Origin: Sinorhizobium glycinis
GTDB lineage: Bacteria > Pseudomonadota > Alphaproteobacteria > Rhizobiales > Rhizobiaceae
NCBI RefSeq assembly: GCF_001651865.1
Contig: NZ_LPUX01000053.1
Span: 310,001-374,000, forward strand
Reading direction: 5' to 3'
DNA: 64,000 nt
Shown here: piece by piece, positions 19,584 through 29,219 of the stretch
Layout of the letters: each line of letters opens with the position of its first letter
How positions within the stretch are numbered: position 1 is the stretch's first letter
Notes under the pieces: model-generated
Databases searched by the model: none
Seen by the model: only the letters and a program-made list of their open reading frames with translations
What the model was told of the DNA's origin: nothing
Translations under genes and position numbers: made by a program

Positions 19584-20239
19584 TTCCAACCTCAGCGCCA
19601 GACCTACACGGACCATGTTGGTTCTTCCGCATGGAGCGCACGGTTCGGTCGGCTTCCGGAAAGGTGCGCGCCAGTCGACAGCGACGGTGGGTCCAGAAGC
19701 AGCGAGAAACCGGTTCGGGCAAGCCTCACGGTCTCCGGCGGGCCGGCGCCGTGCATGAGGCACGGGCTGCAACCGGGATGTCGTCAGGCCAGCCTCTTCA
19801 GGCTCCTATCCATCAGAACTTCCATTAACTTAGCGGTGTTCGGCGGTTAATCAATGGGGCTGTTTTGTGGCCCCTCAAGGATTTGTTTCCTTAGTAGATG
19901 TTGAAGCAAATCGAGCGTCGGCCGAGCAGCGTAGCCGCCAGTATACCCCACCCGCGACGTCGAAACGGACCAGGGTCATAAACAGAGGGATATCCGCGTC
20001 GTCGAAACCGTTGTTCATCCCCCTTGCGGCGATATCATCCTTGACCCTGGACGAGTTGCGGCAGCTAAGTTCTCCGGCGGCATTGCATCGGGCGGCACGG
20101 AAGCCTACCTCCCATAGGGCCCACTACCGGTCAACCGCGCGAAGATGACAGCTTGTTCGCAGTCCGCATGACAGGGAGCGTGGGAGCGCACGTTCGGCGT
20201 CGCCACAGAGCAAAGCGCGGTACGAGAGGAGGACTTACG
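19584..20239. other. 650-bp non-coding stretch between cfa and the GDPD gene
   Basis: It separates divergent genes and should hold both promoters. Open frames here are short, arginine-rich and lack ribosome sites. I see no RNA gene, repeat or clear operator. Confidence 0.5.
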
Positions 20240-21238
20240 ATGAGGAAGTTTGCCGTCATCGCCGTCGTCGCGGTCATCATCGTCGGCGTCGTCTGGGTCC
20301 TCAACACATCCTACCTGGCAGCGCCGCCGGCCGGTGCGGCTAAAGTCGTCGCCCATCGCGGCATCCATCAGGTCTATAATCCGGACGGAGTGGGCAACGA
20401 CACCTGCACGGCTCAGCGCATCGAACCACCCCGTCATGGCTATCTCGAGAACACCATCGCGTCCATGCGCGCGGCCCTCGACAGCGGCGCCGAGGTGATC
20501 GAACTGGACGTGCATCTCACACCGGATCGCCAGTTCGCCGTCTTCCACGACTGGACGCTCGACTGCCGCACCAATGGAGCGGGTGTCACCGAGGAGACGC
20601 CGATGGCCAAGCTGAAAACGCTCGACATCGGCTACGGCTACACGGCCGATGGTGGCAAGACCTTTCCCTTCCGCGGCCAGGGAGAAGGCCAGATGCCGAC
20701 ACTGACGGAGGTCTTTGCAGCCCTGCCCCACGGCCGTTTCCTGATCAATTTCAAGAGCGAGCGGCGGGAGGAAGGCGCTACCCTGGCGGTCATGCTGCGA
20801 TTTCGGCCGGAGTGGCGCAAGCTGGTCTTCGGGGTATACGGAGGCAGAACGCCGACCCAGGAGGCCCTGCGGCTCGTAACAGGGCTGAGGGGCTACGACA
20901 GGCGCTCCACCATGGCCTGCCTCGGCCGCTACGCCGCCTATGGCTGGACCGGAATGGTGCCGGATGCGTGCCGCGACACGTTGATCGTCGTGCCCGCCAA
21001 TTACGCGCCTTTCCTGTGGGGCTGGCCCTATCGGTTTGCCGCCCGGATGCAGGCCGCCGGAAGCGAGATCATCCTGCTTGGGCCCGATAGCGGCGGCGAG
21101 TTCACCTCCGGCATCGACAGCGCCGATGAGCTCGCACTCGTTCCGGAGAATTTTTCCGGCTACGTCTGGACCAACCGGGCCGAGACGATCGGGCCGCTGC
21201 TGAACAAGAGACTCGCTGCCTCGAACGACCAGAAATAG
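20240..21238 (+). CDS. glycerophosphodiester phosphodiesterase family protein
   Basis: 332 residues from the ATG at 20240, preceded by AGAGGAGG. An N-terminal hydrophobic helix (residues 4-22) anchors or exports it. The GDPD TIM barrel shows VVAHRG, the catalytic ELDVHLT and later HDWTLDCRTNGAG. The family hydrolyses glycerophosphodiesters to glycerol-3-phosphate and an alcohol, usually for phosphate or lipid-headgroup salvage. An insertion with cysteine (DTCTAQRIEPPRHG) lies between the HRG motif and ENT. Exact substrate unknown. No Pho box was seen upstream. Confidence 0.85.
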   Translation: MRKFAVIAVVAVIIVGVVWVLNTSYLAAPPAGAAKVVAHRGIHQVYNPDGVGNDTCTAQRIEPPRHGYLENTIASMRAALDSGAEVIELDVHLTPDRQFAVFHDWTLDCRTNGAGVTEETPMAKLKTLDIGYGYTADGGKTFPFRGQGEGQMPTLTEVFAALPHGRFLINFKSERREEGATLAVMLRFRPEWRKLVFGVYGGRTPTQEALRLVTGLRGYDRRSTMACLGRYAAYGWTGMVPDACRDTLIVVPANYAPFLWGWPYRFAARMQAAGSEIILLGPDSGGEFTSGIDSADELALVPENFSGYVWTNRAETIGPLLNKRLAASNDQK

Positions 21239-21273
21239 CGGACGGCACTCCGGCGCCGACCACGTAAAAGCGG

Positions 21274-22203
21274 CTACTTCGGAAAATCGAGGCCCATTTC
21301 GCGGAAGCGCTCCGGATCGTCGCCCCAGTTCTCGCGCACCTTGACGAAGAGGAAGAGATGCACGGGCTGCTCCAGGATCTCGGAAATTTCCTTCCGGGCT
21401 GCGGTCGATATCGCCTTGATCGCCTCCCCTCCCTTGCCCAGCGCGATCTTCTTCTGGCTGTCGCGCTCGACATAGATCACCTGCTCGATGCGCACCGAGC
21501 CGTCCTTGCGCTCTTCCCATTTCTCCGTCTCGACGTGAGACGCGTAGGGAAGCTCCTGATGCAGGCGCAGGAACAGCTTCTCGCGGGTGATTTCGGCTGC
21601 GAGCTGGCGCATCGGCAGGTCGGAGATCTGGTCCTCCGGATAGTACCACGGCCCCTCCGGCAGCGCCGTGGCGAGATAATCCATGAGGTCCTTGCAGCCG
21701 GAGCCGTTGAGCGCCGAGATCATGAAGGTGCGCTCGAAGGAAACGGCTTCGTTGGCGGCCGCCGCAAGCTTCAAGAGGTCCTCGGAGCGCACCCGGTCGA
21801 TCTTGTTGAGCACAAGGATCTTCGGTTGGGGAACGTCCTTCAGGGCTTCGAGGATCGCTTCGGCATCCCCCTTCAGGCCGCGCTCGCTGTCGATCAGCAG
21901 CACGATCAGATCGGCGTCCTTTGCGCCGCCCCAGGCCGAAGTCACCATGGCGCGATCGAGCCGGCGGCGCGGCTTGAAGATGCCGGGCGTGTCCATGAAC
22001 ACGATCTGGGTGTTGTCGTGGATGGCAATGCCACGAATGATCGCCCGCGTCGTCTGCACCTTGTGGCTGACGATCGATACCTTCGCGCCGACCAGGTGGT
22101 TCACCAAAGTCGATTTGCCTGCATTCGTCGCGCCGATCAGCGCCACGAAGCCCGAGCGGGTCGCCGTGGTTTCGGCGCCCGTGTCCTGTTCCTTGTCCGT
22201 CAT
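21274..22203 (-). CDS. era: GTPase Era
   Basis: 309 residues. The G domain shows G1 GATNAGKST, G3 DTPG and G4 NKID, and a C-terminal KH domain binds RNA near LEQPVHLFLFVKV. Era binds 16S rRNA and assists 30S ribosome maturation. The start at 22203 lies 8 bp after the rnc stop with GGAAG in between; an upstream in-frame ATG would overlap rnc. It is the last gene of lepB-rnc-era. Confidence 0.96.
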   Translation of the reverse strand: MTDKEQDTGAETTATRSGFVALIGATNAGKSTLVNHLVGAKVSIVSHKVQTTRAIIRGIAIHDNTQIVFMDTPGIFKPRRRLDRAMVTSAWGGAKDADLIVLLIDSERGLKGDAEAILEALKDVPQPKILVLNKIDRVRSEDLLKLAAAANEAVSFERTFMISALNGSGCKDLMDYLATALPEGPWYYPEDQISDLPMRQLAAEITREKLFLRLHQELPYASHVETEKWEERKDGSVRIEQVIYVERDSQKKIALGKGGEAIKAISTAARKEISEILEQPVHLFLFVKVRENWGDDPERFREMGLDFPK

Positions 22204-22211
22204 GGCTTCCG

Positions 22212-22931
22212 TCAATTCCCGGCAGACCGTTTCTGCCAAACACCTTCGCGTTCCAGCAATCGCATGGCGGCGACCTGCTCGGCGCCGCGCTTCGAGCGAT
22301 CGGTCCCCGTTTCCGGCGCGATCCCGTCGACCTCTACGGTCACCGTGAAGCGCGGATCGTGGTCCGGACCGGAGCGATCATCCGTCCTGTATCTCGGCGC
22401 GGCGCCGAACCTGGCATGCGCCCATTCCTGCAATTCCGTCTTGGCGTCACGGCGCGCACCGTCGGCGCTCGCCGCGCGACCGGCCCAGTGCCGCAACACG
22501 AAGCGACGCGCTGCCTCCAGGCCGCCATCGAGATAGATCGCGGCGATCAGCGACTCTACCACATCGGCCCGCACATTCATCATGTGCTTGCCGGTGATCT
22601 TCTTCACGTCGGAGCCGGTGCGAATGTACTCGTGCAGCGACAGTTCATCCGCAACATTGGCGCAGCTTTCGGCACTGACAAGCTGATTCAAGCGAACCGA
22701 CAGTTCTCCCTCATTGGCATCGAGAAAGGTCTGGAACAGAAGTTCGGCGACGCAAAGCCCGAGCACGCGGTCGCCCAGGAATTCAAGGCGCTGATAGTTG
22801 CTCGCCCGCGCATTGCGGGCGCTGGAATGCGTCAGCGCGCGGTCGAGGCGCTCCTTCTCGGCGAACTGATAACCGATCGCGGCTTCGAGCCTCGCCCGAT
22901 CCTCCGCGCTCAGCGAGCGGCCCTTCATCAT
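22212..22931 (-). CDS. rnc: ribonuclease III
   Basis: 239 residues. The RNase III signature is QRLEFLGDRVLGL, the second catalytic acidic block is VVESLIAAIYLDGG, and a double-stranded RNA-binding domain fills the C-terminal 70 residues. It cleaves double-stranded RNA in rRNA and mRNA processing. Two consecutive ATGs (22931 and 22928) overlap the lepB stop, so translation is coupled and either could be used. Confidence 0.95.
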   Translation of the reverse strand: MMKGRSLSAEDRARLEAAIGYQFAEKERLDRALTHSSARNARASNYQRLEFLGDRVLGLCVAELLFQTFLDANEGELSVRLNQLVSAESCANVADELSLHEYIRTGSDVKKITGKHMMNVRADVVESLIAAIYLDGGLEAARRFVLRHWAGRAASADGARRDAKTELQEWAHARFGAAPRYRTDDRSGPDHDPRFTVTVEVDGIAPETGTDRSKRGAEQVAAMRLLEREGVWQKRSAGN

Positions 22932-23671
22932 TCGACAACCTTGAACAGCCGGTCGTAACGCAGATTCGCCGGCCAACTCCAGACCTTCAGGAAGGATGTG
23001 CCGTTGCCGAGCGAGAAGAAGATCATGCTGGCGCGGCCGACCAGGTTTTCCGCCGGCACGAAGCCGACGTCAAAGCGGCTGTCGGAGGAATTGTCCCTGT
23101 TGTCGCCCATCATGAAATAATGGCCTTCCGGCACCAGGAACTCGCGGGTGTTGTCACCACTGGAGTCCGGGAACTGGTCGAGGGTGTCATAGGTGACACC
23201 CGTGTCCATCGTCTCGCGATAGACCGGTACGTCGCCGCCGGTGTCGTATTTGTCGTCTGCACGGAAAGTACCATCAGGGATACGATCGACCGGCTTGTCG
23301 TTGACATGCAGCACGCCGTTCCTGACCTGAATGCGGTCGCCGGGAAGGCCTACGACGCGCTTGATGTAGTCGATGTCCGGGTTGGGCGGAAAGCGGAAGA
23401 CGGCGATATCGCCGCGCTTCGGCTCGCTGGCAAAGATCCGGCCGCTGAAAAGGTCCGGCGAAAAGGGCAGCGAGTATTTCGAATAGCCGTAGGCGAACTT
23501 GTTGACGAAGATATAGTCGCCGACGAGGAGCGTCGGCATCATCGAGCCGGACGGGATCGTGAAGGGCTGGAAGAAAACGGTGCGGATGACCAAAGCCAGG
23601 AGCAGCGCCTGAATAATGACCTTGACATTCTCCCAGAGGGCGCTCTGGTGCGTTTCTGTCTTTTCTTCCAC
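22928..23671 (-). CDS. lepB: signal peptidase I
   Basis: 247 residues. One N-terminal membrane segment (VIIQALLLALVIRTVFF) is followed by the catalytic serine in IPSGSMMPTL and the catalytic lysine in DYIKRVVGLPGDR. The box GDNRDNSSDSR is near the C-terminus. It cleaves Sec and Tat signal peptides on the periplasmic face. The start is GTG at 23671. First gene of lepB-rnc-era, about 100 bp after acpS. Confidence 0.95.
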   Translation of the reverse strand: MEEKTETHQSALWENVKVIIQALLLALVIRTVFFQPFTIPSGSMMPTLLVGDYIFVNKFAYGYSKYSLPFSPDLFSGRIFASEPKRGDIAVFRFPPNPDIDYIKRVVGLPGDRIQVRNGVLHVNDKPVDRIPDGTFRADDKYDTGGDVPVYRETMDTGVTYDTLDQFPDSSGDNTREFLVPEGHYFMMGDNRDNSSDSRFDVGFVPAENLVGRASMIFFSLGNGTSFLKVWSWPANLRYDRLFKVVE

Positions 23672-23774
23672 GCTCAGTTCTTCCTTGTCATCCTGCCGGG
23701 CAATCGCATCTATATGCTCACCGGATTACTTCGCTTCAAGCGAAGGCGGGAGCCGGCACTATCCCGGCAGTGCT

Positions 23775-24194
23775 CTAAACCGTTCCCTCGGCGGGGGCAA
23801 CCGGGAGCGCCTCGATAATCACGAAAGCTTGTGCAAGCGGGAAATCATCGGTGATCGTCAGATGAATGGCGGCGCGATGTCCGACGGGCAGCATCTCCTG
23901 AAGGCGAGCTGCCGCACCGCCGGTCAATTGCATCGTCGGCTTTCCGCCCGGCATGTTGACGACGCCCATGTCCTTCCAGAAGACGCCCTGGGCGAGCCCG
24001 GTGCCCAGGGCCTTCGAACAGGCCTCCTTGGCGGCGAAGCGCTTGGCGTAGGAAGCCGCGCGGTTCTTGCGCGCATCCGACTTGGCGATCTCGATGTCGG
24101 TGAAACAGCGATTGACGAAGCGCTCGCCAAAACGTTCGAGCGAATTTTCGATGCGGCGAATGTCTATGAGGTCGCTGCCGATGCCGATGATCAT
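23775..24194 (-). CDS. acpS: holo-[acyl-carrier-protein] synthase
   Basis: 139 residues, full length. The N-terminus [11 protein letters not shown] holds the magnesium-binding aspartate and [15 protein letters not shown] the second acidic ligand and coenzyme-A loop. It transfers 4'-phosphopantetheine from coenzyme A to acyl carrier protein. The ATG at 24194 overlaps the stop of the DUF2062 gene (ATGA), so the two are coupled. Confidence 0.95.
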   Translation of the reverse strand: MIIGIGSDLIDIRRIENSLERFGERFVNRCFTDIEIAKSDARKNRAASYAKRFAAKEACSKALGTGLAQGVFWKDMGVVNMPGGKPTMQLTGGAAARLQEMLPVGHRAAIHLTITDDFPLAQAFVIIEALPVAPAEGTV

Positions 24195-24745
24195 GACGTG
24201 TATCCGGCCTTTTGCAGACGCTCCCGCCGACGCACCTGGAAGATCCGGGCGGTCTGGAAAGCGAGCGGGTAGAAGATCGAGGCGCCGGCCAGCGCAAGGG
24301 CCAGCGAGCCGACGAGCGTCGGCTTGAGTACCGGCCCCCAAAGCTCGCCGATCTGCATGTGCTCGACCAACCGGGCGATCTCCGCCGAGCCGACGCTCGG
24401 ACCGGCCTGCGGACCGGTGAGAGCGGTGCCGATCTCGTAGGACGCCGCCAGGATAACGGGAATGGTGATTGGATTGGCGAGTGCAGTGGTGATCACGGCC
24501 GCCACCAGATTCCCGGAGAAGAGCCACGCGAGGATGATGGCAAGGACGATGTGCAAGCCGAACAACGGCGTGCAGGCAGAAGCAGCGCCCGCGGCCACGC
24601 CGACGGCGATCGAATGAGGAGAGGAATTCAGGCGAAGAATGCGCAGGGCGATATAACGCGGACCGCGCGACAGCCCTTTGCGCGGCCAGACGAAGGCGCG
24701 AAGCCTTTCGGAAATCGTGACCGGTTCTCTGCGCCTAAATAGCAT
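24191..24745 (-). CDS. DUF2062 membrane protein
   Basis: 184 residues. After a basic cytoplasmic N-terminus come the DUF2062 signature [19 protein letters not shown] and further hydrophobic segments around [31 protein letters not shown] and [19 protein letters not shown]. The family has no assigned activity; homologues often lie beside acpS and lepB. The start at 24745 follows no strong ribosome site. An in-frame extension to 24868 is arginine- and cysteine-rich and unlikely. Confidence 0.8.
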   Translation of the reverse strand: MLFRRREPVTISERLRAFVWPRKGLSRGPRYIALRILRLNSSPHSIAVGVAAGAASACTPLFGLHIVLAIILAWLFSGNLVAAVITTALANPITIPVILAASYEIGTALTGPQAGPSVGSAEIARLVEHMQIGELWGPVLKPTLVGSLALALAGASIFYPLAFQTARIFQVRRRERLQKAGYTS

Positions 24746-24996
24746 TCTGACGTTGTCGCATCGTGAAACCGCCCATCGGCGCAAGACGGCCCGCCCGCCT
24801 TTTTGACGGGCGCAAGATAGGCGCCGGACCCGCCAGGCGCAAGGCTGTGCCGCGGACGGGCGAAACACGCATCCGAGCCATTCGGTAAACGCATAGCTCG
24901 AGATCGTCTTCTCGCAACGTCGCGCCGTACTCCCAGGCCGCCAGGGAAGCCGGATCCTTCGGATCCGGGAACCGTCGCGCGGGCGCCGCCTGCGGA

Positions 24997-25149
24997 TCAG
25001 AAACCCTTACGGAACAGGCCGCGGTCGATCTGGCGCTGACGGTACTCGAGGTCGATGCGGTCGACCGAACCGTTCAGATAGGCGATCTCGCGCTCCGCGA
25101 CGGTAGGAATGTGCAGGGCACGGGTGATTTTCTTCAACTGCTTGAACAT
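24997..25149 (-). CDS. DUF3563 family small protein
   Basis: A 50-codon gene: MFKQLKKITRALHIPTVAER at the start, then EIAYLNGSVDRIDLEYRQRQ, ending DRGLFRKGF. A GAGG site precedes the ATG at 25149. The length and the aromatic-acidic core (YLNGSVDRIDLE) match DUF3563, a family of about 50-residue proteins common in rhizobia with no assigned function. It lies between rel and the DUF2062 gene on the same strand, with about 175 bp of its own upstream region. A perfect GGATCC-centred hairpin (24950-24968) follows 28 bp downstream but lacks a U-run. Confidence 0.8.
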   Translation of the reverse strand: MFKQLKKITRALHIPTVAEREIAYLNGSVDRIDLEYRQRQIDRGLFRKGF

Positions 25150-25326
25150 GGCAAACCTCTTCGTTTACCTCCCGAGCCGAAAGTAATTTAGCGATCGGTG
25201 TTCCACCAGCGTCATGATCAATCGGCAGCCATGCGTGTTGCGCATGGCATGCCGATTCAACGTTGCCCACTGCTCAAGAAGAAGGCAGAGAAAGCAGACC
25301 GATGCCCGCACCGACCTCGGCGCGGC

Positions 25327-27552
25327 CTATTCGAAGAGGCGCTTGATCATCGAAATGCAGGGCAATTCCTTGAGCTGCGTCATCAGGTGATTGAGCTGTC
25401 GCAGATCCCAGACCTCGAGATCGAACTGCAATTCGCTGAAATCAGCGGCCACGCGGCCCATGGAAAGGGAGCGGATGTTCACGTCGCTCGTGGCGATTGC
25501 CTGCGCGATCTCCGCCAGGGTGCCTGGCTCGTTCAGCGCGCTGACGGCGATTCGCGCCATGAAGCGGCTATTGTTGGCCTCGTCGAGGTCCCAGCGAACG
25601 TCGATCCAGCGCTCCGGCTCCTCGTCGAATTTCTGCAGGATCGGCGACTGGATGGGATAGATGGTGATCCCCTTGTCCCTGTCCATGATACCGACGATGC
25701 GATCGCCGGGAACGGCCCCCGCTGGACTGAAATGCACCTCGGCATTGCCGGATAGGCCGCGGATCGGCAGCGCCTCCGGTCCCTCCACCTGCCCCGCCGC
25801 GGCGACCTCCTTCGAGCGCTCCGGCAGTTTGAAGACCATGCCTGCGGCGCTGCGCATGTTGAACCAGCCGTCGTCGGCACTCGGCTTGACGGTCACGCGT
25901 TCGTCCTGGTGATCGGGGAAGACAGCACGCAACACGTCGAGCGAGGAGAGTTCGCCGCGGCCGACCGCGGCGATCGCATCCTCGACTTCCTTCTGGCCAA
26001 GCCGGTGCAGCGCCGGCTTCAGCCCCTCGCGCGAGAAGATCTTGCCGGCTCGTTCGAAGGTGCGCTCCAGGATGCGGTAGCCAAGACCCGCATATTGCTT
26101 GCGAATTGCGGCACGGGTGGCGCGCCGGATCGCCGCGCGCGCCTTGCCGGTGACGACGATCTCCTCCCAGGCGGGCGGCGGCACCTGGATGCCCGAGCGG
26201 ATGATCTCGACCTCGTCGCCATTGTTGAGGCGGGTGACGAGCGGCATGATGCGGCCGTTGATCTTGGCGCCCACGCAGGTGTCGCCGATATTGGTGTGCA
26301 CCGCATAGGCGAAGTCGATCGGCGTCGCGCCACGCGGCAGTGCGATCAACTGTCCCTTGGGGGTGAAGCAGAAAACCTGATCCTGGAAGAGCTCGAGCTT
26401 GGTGTGCTCCAGGAATTCCTCGGGATTGTCGCCTTCGGCGAGCGACTCGATCGTGCGGCGCAGCCAGGCGTAGGCATTCGACGTCGGAGACCGTGTCGGG
26501 TCACCGGTGACAGCGTCGCGGTCCTTGTAAAGCGCATGGGCGGCGATGCCGTATTCGGCGATCTCATGCATGCGCCTGGTGCGGATCTGCAGTTCGATGC
26601 GTTGGCGCGACGGCCCGATGATCGTCGTGTGGATCGACTGATAGTCGTTCTGCTTCGGCGTCGAGACATAGTCCTTGAAGCGGCCGGGAACGACGCGCCA
26701 GCGGGTATGCACGATGCCGAGCGCCCGATAGCAGGAGGGGATATCGTCGACGACGATGCGGAAGCCCCAGACATCCGACAGCTGCTCGAAGGAAAGCGAT
26801 TTCGACTGCATCTTGCGGAAGACGGAATAGGGCTTCTTCTGACGTCCCTTCACCTGCGCATTCTTCAAGCCTTCGGCCTGCAGCAGCTCGCTCAGCTCCT
26901 CCTCGATCTTCTTGATTAGGCCCTCGTTGCGCTGGGAGAGCTCTTCCAGTCTCCTCGTGACGGTCTCGTAGGCCTCCGGATTGATATGGCGGAAGGCGAG
27001 GTTCTCGAGCTCCTCGCGCATGTCCTGCATGCCCATGCGCCCAGCCAGCGGCGCATAGATGTCCATCGTCTCCTCGGAAATGCGCGCGCGTTTTTCAGCC
27101 GACATGTGCTCGAGGGTGCGCATGTTGTGCAGCCGGTCCGCGAGCTTCACCAGGAGCACGCGAACATCATCCGATATCGCCAATAGAAGCTTGCGCAGGT
27201 TCTCCGCCTGCTTGGCCTTCTTGGTGACGAGATCGAGCTTCTTGATCTTCGTCAGGCCTTCGACAAGCGCCCCGATGTCCTCGCCGAAGAGTTCGTCGAT
27301 CTCCTGCCGCGTCGCGGTCGTGTCCTCGATCGTGTCATGCAGCAGCGCAACGGCGATCGTGGATTCGTCGAGATGCATTTCCGTGAGAATCGCCGCCACT
27401 TCCAGGGGATGGGAAATGTAAGGATCGCCGCTTGCCCGCTTCTGCTGGCCGTGTTTCTGCATGGCATAGACATAGGCCTTGTTCAGCAAGGCCTCGTTCA
27501 CGTCGGGCTTGTATTTCTGCACGCGCTCAACGAGCTCGTATTGGCGCATCAT
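25327..27552 (-). CDS. rel: bifunctional (p)ppGpp synthetase/hydrolase (Rel/RSH)
   Basis: 741 residues in the long RSH layout: HD hydrolase (residues about 20-180; ISHPLEVAAIL, LHDTIEDT), synthetase (about 230-350; FKDYVSTPKQNDYQSIHTT), TGS (VFCFTPKGQLIALP) and C-terminal ACT. Both the hydrolase ED box and the synthetase block are intact, so it should be the cell's dual-function alarmone enzyme controlling the stringent response. Neighbours are rpoZ upstream, after a terminator, and the DUF3563 gene downstream. Confidence 0.95.
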   Translation of the reverse strand: MMRQYELVERVQKYKPDVNEALLNKAYVYAMQKHGQQKRASGDPYISHPLEVAAILTEMHLDESTIAVALLHDTIEDTTATRQEIDELFGEDIGALVEGLTKIKKLDLVTKKAKQAENLRKLLLAISDDVRVLLVKLADRLHNMRTLEHMSAEKRARISEETMDIYAPLAGRMGMQDMREELENLAFRHINPEAYETVTRRLEELSQRNEGLIKKIEEELSELLQAEGLKNAQVKGRQKKPYSVFRKMQSKSLSFEQLSDVWGFRIVVDDIPSCYRALGIVHTRWRVVPGRFKDYVSTPKQNDYQSIHTTIIGPSRQRIELQIRTRRMHEIAEYGIAAHALYKDRDAVTGDPTRSPTSNAYAWLRRTIESLAEGDNPEEFLEHTKLELFQDQVFCFTPKGQLIALPRGATPIDFAYAVHTNIGDTCVGAKINGRIMPLVTRLNNGDEVEIIRSGIQVPPPAWEEIVVTGKARAAIRRATRAAIRKQYAGLGYRILERTFERAGKIFSREGLKPALHRLGQKEVEDAIAAVGRGELSSLDVLRAVFPDHQDERVTVKPSADDGWFNMRSAAGMVFKLPERSKEVAAAGQVEGPEALPIRGLSGNAEVHFSPAGAVPGDRIVGIMDRDKGITIYPIQSPILQKFDEEPERWIDVRWDLDEANNSRFMARIAVSALNEPGTLAEIAQAIATSDVNIRSLSMGRVAADFSELQFDLEVWDLRQLNHLMTQLKELPCISMIKRLFE

Positions 27553-27579
27553 CCGCAGGCGGCTCCATCAAAGTCAGAC

Positions 27580-27615
27580 AAACAAAAAGTGCGCCAATCA
27601 TATGAGTGGCGCACT
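27580..27615 (-). terminator. rho-independent terminator after rpoZ
   Basis: On the minus strand AGTGCGCCA and TGGCGCACT form a 9-bp stem with a 10-base loop, followed by TTTTTGTTTG. It separates rpoZ from rel. Confidence 0.9.
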
Positions 27616-27656
27616 GCTTCGAAAACACGTTTGGAACGTCTGTTCGCGAACGGATC

Positions 27657-28061
27657 TCAGTAGTCGTCGCTCTTTTCCGGAGGTACCAGCCCTTCGATGC
27701 CGGCCAACAGCTCCTCTTCGGACATGCGATCGAAGGTCAGCGCTTCCGGCTGGTCTTCGTCTTCCGCAGCCTCCGCAAAAGCAGCGGGTTCCGCCTGAGC
27801 GATCGCGGCCGCGTCGGGCTCGGGCTCGTCCACTTCCACATGCTTCTGCAGGGAATGGATCAGATCTTCCTTGAGATCGCCGGGCGAAAGGGTCTCATCG
27901 GCGATCTCACGCAGGGCAACAACCGGGTTCTTGTCGTTGTCGCGGTCGACCGTGATGGGGGCGCCCTGCGAGATCAGGCGTGCGCGGTGGCTGGCAAGCA
28001 GGACGAGTTCGAAACGGTTTTCGACCTTGTCGATACAATCTTCGACGGTGACGCGGGCCAT
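27657..28061 (-). CDS. rpoZ: RNA polymerase omega subunit
   Basis: 134 residues. The conserved N-terminus [28 protein letters not shown] is followed by [12 protein letters not shown], and the C-terminus is acidic and alanine-rich, as in other alphaproteobacteria. Omega stabilises the beta-prime subunit and forms part of a ppGpp site in proteobacterial RNA polymerase. Placement beside rel is a conserved arrangement. A strong terminator follows. Confidence 0.95.
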   Translation of the reverse strand: MARVTVEDCIDKVENRFELVLLASHRARLISQGAPITVDRDNDKNPVVALREIADETLSPGDLKEDLIHSLQKHVEVDEPEPDAAAIAQAEPAAFAEAAEDEDQPEALTFDRMSEEELLAGIEGLVPPEKSDDY

Positions 28062-28526
28062 GGCCTTGTCCTTTGCGAGAGCGCGGCGGCAGCCGCGGCA
28101 GGATTAACGACATGAAACCGGAACAGCCGCGACAGGACGGCACTTGCAGCTCCGATTTCTGGAATTAGCCGCCCGGATACAATCAAAACAGCATAAGTTC
28201 AAGTTTTTCCTGCGTCCGGCGCTCACATCATGCCCGGCCTCATGTTAGAATACGACATGCGCGCGATGCGGCCGAGGGATACAGATACGGATTGTATTTC
28301 AGGAGCTATCAGCCAAAAACTCCACCAGCAATCGTAAATTGAAGTGTGGATGAACTGGAGCAACTGCTAAAACTTGCTATATGCACCGTACGCCGCTTGG
28401 ATTAATGCGTGGCATAACTTACATTATTTGCAATATCAGCAATTATTAATGTAATGCACCTATTTTCTGCGCAGCCCCGCCGCGGCGGTCGGGTATAATG
28501 CGCAGGGCATGGAAAAGGAAATTACG
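28062..28526. other. AT-rich intergenic region with a perfect -10 box
   Basis: About 465 bp between the divergent rpoZ and NYN genes, clearly more AT-rich than its flanks from about 28190 to 28455. A perfect TATAAT lies at 28494-28499 on the plus strand; no good -35 hexamer was found at normal spacing. No open frame with a ribosome site and no RNA structure was recognised. Confidence 0.5.
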
Positions 28527-29105
28527 ATGTTCGATCCTCGCGAAAAAATCGCTCTTTTCATCGACGGCGCCAATCTCTACGCCGCCTCGAAGAGCCTGGG
28601 CTTCGACATCGATTATCGAAAGCTGCTGAAGGCGTTCCAGAAGCGTGGCTACCTGCTGCGCGCCTATTATTACACCGCCCTTATCGAGGACCAGGAATAC
28701 TCCTCGATCCGCCCGCTGATCGACTGGCTTGACTACAACGGCTACAAGGTCGTCACTAAACCGGCCAAGGAATTCACGGACTCGCTCGGACGGCGCAAGA
28801 TCAAGGGCAATATGGATATCGAGCTGGCGATCGACGCCATGGAGCAGTCCGAAACCGTCGATCACCTGGTGATCTTCTCGGGCGACGGCGATTTCACCAC
28901 ACTTGTCGAGGCGCTGCAGCGCAAGGGACGCAAGGTCTCCGTCGTGTCGACGATGTCGACGCAGCCGCCGATGATCGCCGACGACCTGCGTCGCCAGGCC
29001 GATCACTTCATCGATCTCGCCACACTCAGGGGCGAGATCGGCCGTGAGCCGTCCGAACGCGTGCCGCGCCCGGCCGAGCCCGTCGCCAACGACGCCGAGC
29101 TTTAA
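28527..29105 (+). CDS. NYN-domain (LabA/DUF88) putative RNase
   Basis: 192 residues. The PIN-like NYN fold carries its acidic residues in LFIDGANLY, KGNMDIELAIDAM and IFSGDGDF. NYN proteins are predicted metal-dependent ribonucleases; the LabA/DUF88 branch is common in alphaproteobacteria. I chose the ATG at 28527 because AAGGAAA precedes it and a TATAAT at 28494 would put the transcript start near 28506. An ATG at 28509 would be almost leaderless. The C-terminal 25 residues are a proline-rich tail. Confidence 0.85.
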   Translation: MFDPREKIALFIDGANLYAASKSLGFDIDYRKLLKAFQKRGYLLRAYYYTALIEDQEYSSIRPLIDWLDYNGYKVVTKPAKEFTDSLGRRKIKGNMDIELAIDAMEQSETVDHLVIFSGDGDFTTLVEALQRKGRKVSVVSTMSTQPPMIADDLRRQADHFIDLATLRGEIGREPSERVPRPAEPVANDAEL

Positions 29106-29219
29106 TATAGAAACCAACGGATCCCGATTAACCCGGCCATCGCGCGAGTGGGAACGACGCGAATCGAGTCCGCTATTTGGTTCCCTCCCGCGGAGAGGGA
29201 AGGGCGGCGCGGCAGCGGA

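Noticed and set aside
19867-20148. 93-codon frame starting GTG in the cfa-GDPD gap
   Set aside because: No ribosome site, arginine/serine-rich composition typical of random frames in GC-rich DNA.
20105-22243. 712-codon minus-strand frame across the GDPD gene and era
   Set aside because: Low-complexity shadow in the wrong frame of era and antisense to the GDPD gene; both real genes have ribosome sites and motifs.
24950-24968. Perfect hairpin CCGGATCC-TTC-GGATCCGG downstream of the DUF3563 gene as a terminator
   Set aside because: No U-run on either strand; noted only as a hairpin.
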